Origin: an uncultured Bacillota bacterium
GTDB lineage: Bacteria; Bacillota; Clostridia; Peptostreptococcales; Anaerovoracaceae
Assembly (NCBI GenBank): GCA_946545145.1
Contig: CAMNNG010000014.1
Location: forward strand, 1-16,426
Reading direction: 5' to 3'
DNA: 16,426 nucleotides
The position numbers and the translations under genes were made by a program. Below are positions 1 to 6,759 of this stretch, in pieces; the first letter of the stretch is position 1, and each line of letters opens with the position of its first letter. Under the pieces are notes generated by a model, which saw only the letters and a list, made by a program, of their open reading frames with translations, made no database searches and was not told the origin of the DNA.

Positions 1-2249
1 GAGTCATATATGCCGAGGAAGTTCAGGCGCAGCGCGTTCGCCACCACGCAGAAGCTTGACAGACTCATCGCCGCCGCAGCGAACATCGGTCCGAGCGTCC
101 ATCCGAACACCGGGATCCACACTCCCGCCGCGAGCGGTATACCTATTATATTATAAAAGAACGCCCAGAAAAGGTTTTCGTGTATATTCTTCAGAGTTTT
201 TCTGCTGAGCCTGATCATCGCGGGGATGTCTTTCAGGCTGCTTCTTGCGAGCACTATCTCGGCCGCGTCGATGGCAACGTCGGTGCCCGCGCCGATGGCG
301 ACTCCGATGTCGGCTCCCACCAGTGCCGGCGCGTCGTTGATGCCGTCGCCGACCATCATGACCTTGCCGATATCCTTCAGCAAGCTGACAGCTTTTTCCT
401 TTCCGTCAGGAAGGACCTCCGCTATGACTTCATCGACTCCCGCGAGCCTTCCGACCGCCCCGGCCGTAACGGCGTTGTCTCCAGTAAGCATGACCGTCCT
501 GAGACCGAGGTCCTTAAGAGAAGCTATCGCCTGCGCAGCGTCTTCCTTGACGATGTCCGCAACTGCTATCATGCCGAGGAATCTTCCGGTTTTTTCGAAG
601 AAGAGACATGTCTTTCCTTCTCCCGCAAGCTCATCGGCCCTCTTCAGCGTCGCCTCTGGTATGGCTGCAGCCTCACCGACGTAGCCGGCGTTACCGCCCC
701 TCAGTTCGGCGCCTGCTCCGCCGCTTGCCGGATCGCCGCTTCCCGCACCAAGCACAGCCCTGAGGCCGTGGCCGGATACGACTTCGAAGTCCGCAATATC
801 CGCTTCCAGCATCTCCTTCGCCTGCTCCTCAGAGAGCCTTCCTGTGATCGCACGGGCCAGCGGATGCTCGCTCCTTATCTCCAGAAGACCTGCCGCGTCC
901 ATGAGTTCTTCTTCGCTCACGCCTTCGGCCGCCAGTATATCTGTGATGCCCGGCTTTCCTTCCGTGATCGTACCGGTCTTGTCCATTACTACGATGCCCG
1001 TCTTGCCCGCTTCTTCAAGCGACGTCGCCGTCTTGAAGAGTATACCGTTCTTCGCGCCAAGGCCGCTCGCGACCATTATGGCAACAGGCGTCGCAAGTCC
1101 GAGCGCGCAGGGGCAGCTGATGACGAGTACGCTGATGGCGCGCTCCAGAGCCTGCTCTGCCGCCGCTCCCACGAGCAGCCAGATGATCAGAGTGACCAGC
1201 GCTATTCCTATTACGACCGGCACGAATATGCCGGAAACTTTGTCTGCCGTCTTTGCTATAGGGGCCTTCGTCGCCTGAGCGTCGCTTACCAGACCTATGA
1301 TCTCGGCCAGGCTCGTGTCCTCTCCGACCCTCGTTGCGCGGCATACGATGTATCCCTGCAGATTGATCGTTCCCGCGAAGACTTCGCTTCCCGCTTCTTT
1401 GTCGACCGGTATGCTCTCGCCCGTCAGCATCGACTCGTCTACCGAAGTCGCGCCTTCCTCTACCGAGCCGTCGACAGGAACAGAGCCTCCGGGACGGACC
1501 GCGAACATGTCGCCCGCTTTGATCTCCTCTATGGGGACTTCTCTTTCTACGCCGCCTTCAATGAGGATGGCCGTCTTCGGCGCCAGCTCCATCAGGCTCT
1601 TTAGGGCATCCGTCGTCCTGCCCTTCGATCTTGCCTCAAGGAGTTTTCCTACTGTGATCAGAGCCAGGATCATCGCGGCCGATTCGAAGTACATCGGCTC
1701 CATCTTTCCCGTGGGGAGTATCCGTCCGAACAGGACGTACAGGCTCCATATGAACGAGGCTCCCGAGCCCAGAGCGACCAGGGTGTCCATGTTCGGCGCC
1801 CTGTGCGCCAGGCTTCTGAAGCCGCTTATGAAGAACTTTTTGTTGATCACCATAACGATGAGGGCGAGGACCATCTGCACCAGACCCATGGCGAAGTGCT
1901 TTCCCTCGAGCGGACCCACGGGCCAGCCCCACATCATGTGGCCCATCGAAAAATACATGAGCACCAGAACAAAGCCGATCGAAGAGATCAGCCTCATTTT
2001 CAAAGCATCCTCACCCGTGTCGAGGGTGGATGCGTCATTCATGTCTTCCTTTCGCTTGACGGAAGCACCGTAACCGGCAGCTTCGACTGCGGCGATGATG
2101 TCCTTCGCCGAAGCCGTGCCTTCGACCCCCATCGAATTCGTCAGAAGACTCACGGAGACTTCGCTTACTCCAGCTACGCCGGCAACGGCCTTCTCGACCC
2201 TTGCGCTGCACGCCGCGCAGCTCATCCCCGTCACATTATACTGTTTCAT
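1..2249 (-). CDS. copA: Cu(I)-exporting P1B-type ATPase CopA, 3' end outside window
   Basis: Membrane ATPase that pumps Cu(I) out of the cytoplasm. About 749 codons are visible and the stop lies beyond base 1. In order: one N-terminal heavy-metal-associated domain with MSCAAC (metal cysteines 11 and 14), membrane helices from about residue 86, the actuator-domain TGES (276-279), the CPC ion-binding motif (379-381), the phosphorylated Asp423 in DKTGT, the HP pair of the nucleotide domain (462-463), GDGIND (634-639), then a YN pair and an MSLSS motif in the last helices. CPC plus YN plus MxxSS is the signature of Cu(I) pumps (P1B-1), which makes Zn or Cd less likely. The ATG lies 14 bases inside the 3' end of scpB, with GAGGTGA about 9 bases upstream inside scpB, so translation is probably coupled. 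No CsoR or CopZ gene is adjacent. A Gly/Ala-rich stretch (about 496-519) enlarges the nucleotide domain. No frameshift was seen. Confidence 0.96.
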   Translation of the reverse strand, partial: MKQYNVTGMSCAACSARVEKAVAGVAGVSEVSVSLLTNSMGVEGTASAKDIIAAVEAAGYGASVKRKEDMNDASTLDTGEDALKMRLISSIGFVLVLMYFSMGHMMWGWPVGPLEGKHFAMGLVQMVLALIVMVINKKFFISGFRSLAHRAPNMDTLVALGSGASFIWSLYVLFGRILPTGKMEPMYFESAAMILALITVGKLLEARSKGRTTDALKSLMELAPKTAILIEGGVEREVPIEEIKAGDMFAVRPGGSVPVDGSVEEGATSVDESMLTGESIPVDKEAGSEVFAGTINLQGYIVCRATRVGEDTSLAEIIGLVSDAQATKAPIAKTADKVSGIFVPVVIGIALVTLIIWLLVGAAAEQALERAISVLVISCPCALGLATPVAIMVASGLGAKNGILFKTATSLEEAGKTGIVVMDKTGTITEGKPGITDILAAEGVSEEELMDAAGLLEIRSEHPLARAITGRLSEEQAKEMLEADIADFEVVSGHGLRAVLGAGSGDPASGGAGAELRGGNAGYVGEAAAIPEATLKRADELAGEGKTCLFFEKTGRFLGMIAVADIVKEDAAQAIASLKDLGLRTVMLTGDNAVTAGAVGRLAGVDEVIAEVLPDGKEKAVSLLKDIGKVMMVGDGINDAPALVGADIGVAIGAGTDVAIDAAEIVLARSSLKDIPAMIRLSRKTLKNIHENLFWAFFYNIIGIPLAAGVWIPVFGWTLGPMFAAAAMSLSSFCVVANALRLNFLGIYD

Positions 2250-2877
2250 TTTGCGGTATCACCTCAGCTGTCTTTTCTTCTTCCTGACGACCGAGTTCAT
2301 CCATCGATATCTGGTTCTCGAGTATAGCCTCTTCATACCCCTCAGGCACCTCGATCACGCTTTCGATGTCCTCGATGTCAGGAAGCTCCTTCAGTGTGGA
2401 GAAGCCGAAGTACTTTAGGAACTGATCCGTCGTTCCGTAGAGTATCGGTCTTCCGATGGCATCCGAGCGGCCCTTTTCCATGATGAGCTCTTTCCTCATC
2501 AGGCCCTCGAGCACCCTTTCACACTTGACGCCCCTAACCGCTTCGATCTCGCCTCTCGTCACCGGCTGACGGTAAGCGACAATTGCCAGCACTTCAAGCG
2601 CCGACTGGCTGAGCTTTCTCTTCTTGACCGGTGTGCACAGCCTTTCTATGAATCCTGCACATTGCTCGTCTGTTACGAACTGGAAACTCTTATTGATCCT
2701 GCGGATCCTGATTCCCCTGTTTTCCTGCTCGTATTCTTCCATGAGTTCCTCGAAGGCCGCGAGCGCCTCCTTCTCGGATATATTCAGAACATCCGCGGCA
2801 GTCCTTGCTTCAAGGGGCTCGCCCCATGTGAACATCATCGCCTCGAATGCGCTCTTTACCGACTTTGATGCCGTCAT
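2236..2877 (-). CDS. scpB: Segregation and condensation protein ScpB
   Basis: Kleisin-associated subunit of the SMC-ScpA-ScpB condensin that organises and segregates the chromosome. It is 213 residues, normal for the family. Two winged-helix domains are expected: the first covers about residues 5-85 (start MTASKSVKSAFEAMMFTWGE), the second about 90-170, including the conserved ALEVLAIVAYRQPVTRGEIE and GRPILYGTT stretches. The C-terminal tail is acidic and low in complexity, as is common. Its ATG overlaps the scpA stop as ATGA, with AAGGAG just upstream inside scpA, typical of translational coupling and of equal supply of the two partners. Its last 14 bases also hold the start of copA. Confidence 0.96.
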   Translation of the reverse strand: MTASKSVKSAFEAMMFTWGEPLEARTAADVLNISEKEALAAFEELMEEYEQENRGIRIRRINKSFQFVTDEQCAGFIERLCTPVKKRKLSQSALEVLAIVAYRQPVTRGEIEAVRGVKCERVLEGLMRKELIMEKGRSDAIGRPILYGTTDQFLKYFGFSTLKELPDIEDIESVIEVPEGYEEAILENQISMDELGRQEEEKTAEVIPQNETV

Positions 2878-3674
2878 ACCGTTTCTCCTTCCATCACTGC
2901 CTGATCTTCCGCTTCGTCCTGCCTCGGCTCTTCGTTGATGCGGTCAGTCGCTTCGACGAAGATCTCTCCGAAGAGTCTCTTCTGCTCCGCTGTCAGGCGA
3001 TTCTGTTTTATCATCTCGAGGATGGAAGAGAACGACAGCGCGATGTCGTATCTGTCCGTCCTGTCCTGGATCGTTTCACTGAACGGGATCCTTTTGTGCG
3101 GATCCGCCCTGAACAGATCTTTTATGAAAGATATGCGGCGGGCGGCGCTGATCTTCTGTCTCTCGATCCTCTCGTACCGCCTTCTGATATCTTCTATCTT
3201 TTTCTTTCTCATCAGGAAGTTGTCGAAGGCCTTCACGAACTGGTCTATATCCAGGCTCAGATATTCGTCAGGCGAATCCGTGTACTCGGATATGTCTTCC
3301 TGAGGTTTTTCGTAGATCAGACGGCTGTGCTCCTCTCCCTCTCTGAGCATCCTGGACGCCGCCTTGAAGCGCTTGTATTCCAGCAGGCGCATCGCGAGAT
3401 CCGTTCTCGGGTCTTCCGGTTCGGGATCGTTCGGGTCAGCCTTCATCCTGGGAAGAAGCATCTTCGACTTGATGTCGATGAGCTCTGCCGCAAGCACCAT
3501 AAACTCAGAAGACACATCTACGTCCATCTTCTGAGCTTCTTCGATATATGCAATGTACTGCGAAGTGATCTCGGAGACCTTGATATCATATATGCTCATC
3601 CTGGCGCTCTCGATGAGATAGACCAGGAGATCAAATGGTCCCTCGAACACGTCGAGTCTGACTTTGTACGCCAT
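2874..3674 (-). CDS. scpA: Segregation and condensation protein ScpA (kleisin)
   Basis: Kleisin subunit that bridges SMC heads in the bacterial condensin complex. The protein from this start is 266 residues. The N-terminal SMC-binding part is clear: YKVRLDVFEGPFDLLVYLIE, then the ISQYIAYI-like helix and an ELIDIKSKMLLP stretch. The middle is charged and linker-like, and a C-terminal winged-helix region (about 180-245) ends in an acidic tail. The frame stays open another 49 codons upstream to base 3821, but that extension runs into the racemase gene, is basic and unlike the family, and family members start at MxYKV. I therefore chose the ATG at 3672-3674, which has GGGAAGAAAG in front. It starts 17 bases after the racemase stop and overlaps scpB by ATGA, so it belongs to one operon. 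Confidence 0.95.
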   Translation of the reverse strand: MAYKVRLDVFEGPFDLLVYLIESARMSIYDIKVSEITSQYIAYIEEAQKMDVDVSSEFMVLAAELIDIKSKMLLPRMKADPNDPEPEDPRTDLAMRLLEYKRFKAASRMLREGEEHSRLIYEKPQEDISEYTDSPDEYLSLDIDQFVKAFDNFLMRKKKIEDIRRRYERIERQKISAARRISFIKDLFRADPHKRIPFSETIQDRTDRYDIALSFSSILEMIKQNRLTAEQKRLFGEIFVEATDRINEEPRQDEAEDQAVMEGETV

Positions 3675-3691
3675 CTTTCTTCCCTGTTCGC

Positions 3692-4402
3692 TTACTCGGT
3701 AAGCGGAGCTCCGCACGCCTCGACGGCGCGCCTTGCGAGTATAAGCATCGCATCTATATATTTTTCGGGCTCTTTGAAGCTTTCTCTGACCAGAGGCAGC
3801 TCCGTGCATCCGAGGATGCATCTCTCACAGCCGACTTCGGCCTTCCAGCTCTCTATCGCCCGTATATCTTCCATATCCAAAGGCTCGCCGCTCTTGACGC
3901 TGTCGTAGATGATGTGCATCACATGCGCCTGGACGTCTGCCGGCGGCGATACGGCCTCGATTCCCTGAGCCTCGCAGGCCGCGTGATAAAGACCCGTCTC
4001 TATCGTTCCATCAGTCGCGAGGATGCCGACTTTTTTGACACCGTGCGAAGCAGCTTCCTTTGCCGTTTCTTCTATCATGTCGATTATCGGGATGCTGACC
4101 TTCTCCTGAAGCTTCGGGAGTATAACGTGAGTGGTATTGCACGGCACCGCTATGCACGTCACGCCGCTCTCCTCAAGGAAGCGGGCATCTGCGCCTAATT
4201 TTTCGACCAGCTCGTCCGTTCTTGCTTCTTCGATGGCGAGCGTTCTGTCCGGCATCGAGGCATGCGAAAGTATGATCATGTCGATGTGATCCTGATCGCA
4301 TGAAGCATCTGTGTTCTCTATTACCATTTTGTAAAACAGCTGGGTCGCAAGAGGACCCATGCCGCCTATGACGCCGAGCACGCGGCCGTTAGCATTTTTC
4401 AT
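3692..4402 (-). CDS. Aspartate/glutamate racemase family protein
   Basis: Cofactor-independent amino-acid racemase, predicted to interconvert L- and D-aspartate or L- and D-glutamate through two cysteines. The protein is 236 residues from the chosen start. Seen: the N-terminal GVIGGMGPLAT loop, the first catalytic cysteine in VPCNTTH (Cys88) and the second in LGCTELP (Cys199). GGMGP at the start resembles the aspartate racemase branch more than MurI, but the substrate cannot be fixed by eye. An ATG two codons upstream (4406-4408) is also in frame. It is only 1 base from the GGGAG site, while the chosen ATG is 7 bases away, so I prefer the second. It is the first gene after a strong promoter and leads an operon with scpA, scpB and copA. 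Its cellular role (D-Asp for cell wall or other use) is unknown here. Confidence 0.88.
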   Translation of the reverse strand: MKNANGRVLGVIGGMGPLATQLFYKMVIENTDASCDQDHIDMIILSHASMPDRTLAIEEARTDELVEKLGADARFLEESGVTCIAVPCNTTHVILPKLQEKVSIPIIDMIEETAKEAASHGVKKVGILATDGTIETGLYHAACEAQGIEAVSPPADVQAHVMHIIYDSVKSGEPLDMEDIRAIESWKAEVGCERCILGCTELPLVRESFKEPEKYIDAMLILARRAVEACGAPLTE

Positions 4403-4409
4403 TCTCATT

Positions 4410-4414
4410 CTCCC
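4410..4414 (-). promoter_or_regulatory. Ribosome binding site GGGAG deciding the racemase start
   Basis: On the minus strand GGGAG lies 7 bases before the ATG at 4400-4402 and only 1 base before the ATG at 4406-4408. Normal Shine-Dalgarno spacing therefore favours the downstream start. Confidence 0.6.
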
Positions 4415-4428
4415 GAAAATACTAATAC

Positions 4429-4457
4429 ATTATATACACTAAAGGGCACATTTTCAA
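4429..4457 (-). promoter_or_regulatory. Sigma-70-type promoter for racemase-scpA-scpB-copA
   Basis: On the minus strand TTGAAA (4452-4457) is followed after exactly 17 bases by a perfect TATAAT (4429-4434). Transcription should start near 4422, giving a leader of about 20 bases that contains the GGGAG ribosome site. The promoter sits in the 85-base gap after the permease gene. No operator-like inverted repeat overlaps it, so expression is probably constitutive. Confidence 0.8.
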
Positions 4458-4487
4458 CCACGCCCGCTCCGGGGCTTTCAGCTCGCC

Positions 4488-5390
4488 TCAGTCCTCCCAG
4501 TCGACCTGAGCGTTGAGGTTGTAGTAAAGAAGTCCCCCGAAAGTGACTATGCAGCCTACGATCTGCACGGGGGCCGGAGCTTCTCTGAATATGAAGAAGG
4601 CTATTATTATCGTGACCACGCCTTCGAAGGTCTGCCATGTCGAAACGTAAAGGTCGGAGACATATCCCAGGGCCCAGCTGATCAGGGCATGCGCGCCTAT
4701 CTGGCAGAGCACGGCCATGCCGAAGATGTAAGCGAAATCGACCGGTCTGTATCCCGTAAGCGGAGTCCCCGTCACCAGCATCGTTACGAAGAACATGGCG
4801 CAGCAGATCGAAAAGCACGTCAGCACGAAGGCATTTGCTCCCATGCCTTTGCCCCTTATGTGCTTACTGAAAATGAAGTAGAAGGCGAGGCTCACTCCGC
4901 TCGCGAATGCGAGCAGATCGCCCGCAAGATCGGCGCTGTTGAATGAAAGGCCGCTCCCGGAAGCGACTACTCCGCCGGCCAGCGCGATGATTATGCCGGC
5001 CACCGCCTTCCAGCCGACTTTCCTGTGGAAGAACAGAAGCGATACGACGAGTACAGTCAGAGGATGTAGAGACTCCAGCGTCGCGGCCGCGGCCATATTC
5101 GTCATCTTCACCGCCGAGAACCAGCACATATAGTGGCCGTAAAGACCTGCAGCGGCAAGGAATGAGAACAGCAGCTGTTTTGACGACAGGTGCGTCATCT
5201 GAGATCTGGACTCCTTCGACCGGAGCGCGACCGCCGCGAAGAACGGCAACGAAAAAAGCAGTCTGTAAAAGCCGATCACCATAGGCGGGGCCTCGGTGAG
5301 TCTGGCGAAGTTGCCTGAGAAGGCACCTATCACGACTGCTATAAGAACGATATATCTTGCGTTCCGCTCGAAGAAATTCAGTTCATTCAC
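4488..5390 (-). CDS. EamA/DMT-family transporter (10-helix permease)
   Basis: Integral membrane protein of the drug/metabolite transporter superfamily, 300 residues, the usual size for two tandem EamA repeats. Repeat one covers about residues 13-145 and repeat two about 155-292, and about ten hydrophobic helices can be traced. Family features include the RLLFSLPFF helix, the AAAATLESLHPLTVL stretch and the second-repeat TWQTFEGVVTIIIAFFIF. The substrate (amino acid, metabolite or drug) cannot be told from sequence. The start is GTG, preceded by AGGA at about 5-base spacing; the ATG 4 bases inside is out of frame. It follows the lipoprotein gene by 28 bases, and that gap holds a strong GC stem-loop. 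It is therefore probably the last gene of the ATP synthase transcript, perhaps at reduced level. Confidence 0.9.
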   Translation of the reverse strand: MNELNFFERNARYIVLIAVVIGAFSGNFARLTEAPPMVIGFYRLLFSLPFFAAVALRSKESRSQMTHLSSKQLLFSFLAAAGLYGHYMCWFSAVKMTNMAAAATLESLHPLTVLVVSLLFFHRKVGWKAVAGIIIALAGGVVASGSGLSFNSADLAGDLLAFASGVSLAFYFIFSKHIRGKGMGANAFVLTCFSICCAMFFVTMLVTGTPLTGYRPVDFAYIFGMAVLCQIGAHALISWALGYVSDLYVSTWQTFEGVVTIIIAFFIFREAPAPVQIVGCIVTFGGLLYYNLNAQVDWED

Positions 5391-5397
5391 TTTTCCT

Positions 5398-5414
5398 GCG
5401 GCGCTGCCCGCCGC
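5398..5414 (-). repeat. GC-rich stem-loop between lipoprotein and permease genes
   Basis: A perfect 6-base inverted repeat, GCGGCG and CGCCGC, flanks a 5-base loop. It lies between the lipoprotein stop (5419) and the permease GTG (5390), directly before the permease ribosome site. No run of U follows, so it is not a normal intrinsic terminator. It may shield the upstream message from 3' decay or modulate access to the permease start. Confidence 0.55.
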
Positions 5415-5418
5415 TGCG

Positions 5419-6327
5419 CTATCTCATCTTGTAGTAGTAGCTGCTGTTGAATGCCTTTCCTCCCATTAATGAACTGTCTATGCTGTACATGGCATCGTTG
5501 AACTGCTTCATCAGCTTTGCTCCGCGGTCACTGTCGGCGTAGAAGACGAGCTGCGTCTTCGATTTGCCGGCCTTTTCGAGAGCCGCTTTGTAATCGCTGA
5601 TCACTATCGGCAGATCGTTCGGTCTGTTTTCGATCATCTTGTTGTTCGCGACCATGACTTCGGCGACGATGTCCTCACTCTCCTCATCGTAGTAATACTC
5701 GTTGAGGTCGAGAAGCTCGTTGACTCCGTCGATCTTCGCTATCCTCGCGGCATACGGCTGACGAGCCGCGACGATGGTGCCGTAATCCTTGGCGACCGTT
5801 ATGAGGTCTTTCTGCGAGTCGACGTAGTCGAATCTCACCGTCGAGAAGGCAGCTCCCTTGTCGAGCATGACCTTCTTGATGATGGCCTTCTCCTCGGAAT
5901 CCCTTCCGAGGCAGACGACCGTCTTCTTCGCAAGCGTCTTCGGTGTGAATCCCCAGCCGCTGACGCCGTTTCCGTAGACGTATACGCCTCCCAGAGACGT
6001 CGGACTGATGGAAGTTATCTTCCGTCCGCCCTCTCCGTAGACCTGAGCAGCGACGACCGTCGGCGATATCGCAATATCAAAAGAGCCGGACTTCAATCTG
6101 GCTTTGAAATCCGCCGGGTCCGACACTTTTTCGATTGTATAGTTCTCCGGAAGACCTTCGCAGACCTTCGAGCCGGCGCTCCTGTTCATAACGAGGACCT
6201 TGACCGTATCGGAAAGTCCTTCAGGCGACGCCGCCTCCTGCTGCGCTTCATCTTCACCGCATCCAACAAAGAGTGCCAGGCAGAGGATGATGATCGCCGG
6301 AATGATATAGAGGCTTTTTTTCTTCAT
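5419..6327 (-). CDS. Substrate-binding lipoprotein, SsuA/NMT1-like, orphan
   Basis: Predicted membrane-anchored binding protein of 302 residues. The N-terminus has a basic MKKK start, a hydrophobic stretch and a lipobox-like FVGC with Cys23 as the lipidation site (Phe at -3 is tolerated but not typical). The mature part resembles the periplasmic-binding fold of the nitrate/sulfonate/NMT1 group: a first strand VKVLVMNRSAG, then a DIAISPTVVAAQVY segment, a STVRFDYVDS region and a PYAARI stretch. No ABC permease or ATPase gene lies beside it, so its transporter is unknown and a sensory role is possible. The ATG is only 3 bases after the atpC stop, with GAGG inside the end of atpC, so it is translated from the ATP synthase transcript. 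Ligand unknown; family assignment by general resemblance. Confidence 0.75.
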   Translation of the reverse strand: MKKKSLYIIPAIIILCLALFVGCGEDEAQQEAASPEGLSDTVKVLVMNRSAGSKVCEGLPENYTIEKVSDPADFKARLKSGSFDIAISPTVVAAQVYGEGGRKITSISPTSLGGVYVYGNGVSGWGFTPKTLAKKTVVCLGRDSEEKAIIKKVMLDKGAAFSTVRFDYVDSQKDLITVAKDYGTIVAARQPYAARIAKIDGVNELLDLNEYYYDEESEDIVAEVMVANNKMIENRPNDLPIVISDYKAALEKAGKSKTQLVFYADSDRGAKLMKQFNDAMYSIDSSLMGGKAFNSSYYYKMR

Positions 6328-6330
6328 TGA

Positions 6331-6759
6331 CTAGATGCCTCTTCTGCCGCCGTTAGCGACATTCAAACGTGAAATAGCTTTCTTGAGAGCGACCTCTGCG
6401 CGTCTCACAGAATACTCATCCTTTTCGCCCTTGTTCTTGCTGAGCCATTCCTCAGCAAATTCTTTGTCTTTCTGCGCTCTCTGCTTGTCGATCTCTTCAG
6501 CCCATTCGGCGTGATCGGCATACAGGATGACGCTGTCCTTGACGTCTATGAATCCGCCCGCGATCGAAGCTATCCTGAAGTCGGATTTGCCCGCTTCCTG
6601 GACAGCCATCTCTCCGACGTTGAGGAGCTTTGTGGCCCACGAGTGGTTCGCCATAAAGCCCTCTTCGCCCTCGAGCGTGGGAACGACGAGCAGCTCGACG
6701 TCCCCTTCATAGAATATCTTGGACGGTGTTATTACACTGAGTTTGAATGATTTAGCCAT
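6331..6759 (-). CDS. atpC: F-type ATP synthase epsilon subunit
   Basis: Central-stalk subunit of F1 that contacts gamma and the c-ring and can inhibit ATP hydrolysis through its C-terminal helices. It is 142 residues. The N-terminal beta-sandwich (about 1-88) shows FKLSVITPSKIFYEGDVELL and a GEEGFMANHSW segment. The C-terminal part (about 90-138) is the charged two-helix hairpin with VRRAEVALKKAISRLNVA. The start ATG lies in the last bases of atpD (8-base overlap), so the two are translationally coupled. Confidence 0.96.
   Translation of the reverse strand: MAKSFKLSVITPSKIFYEGDVELLVVPTLEGEEGFMANHSWATKLLNVGEMAVQEAGKSDFRIASIAGGFIDVKDSVILYADHAEWAEEIDKQRAQKDKEFAEEWLSKNKGEKDEYSVRRAEVALKKAISRLNVANGGRRGI

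Noticed and set aside
180..1604. Long plus-strand frame opposite copA
   Set aside because: The opposite strand has all P-type ATPase motifs in one unbroken frame, and the plus-strand product is Arg/Asp/Ser-rich with no family features.
3675..3821. 49-codon N-terminal extension of scpA
   Set aside because: It would overlap the racemase gene by 130 bases, is basic and unlike ScpA, and the family start with a ribosome site lies at 3674.
4459..4475. GCCC/GGGC hairpin after the permease as terminator
   Set aside because: The stem is only 4 base pairs and no U-tract follows, so it is too weak to call an intrinsic terminator.
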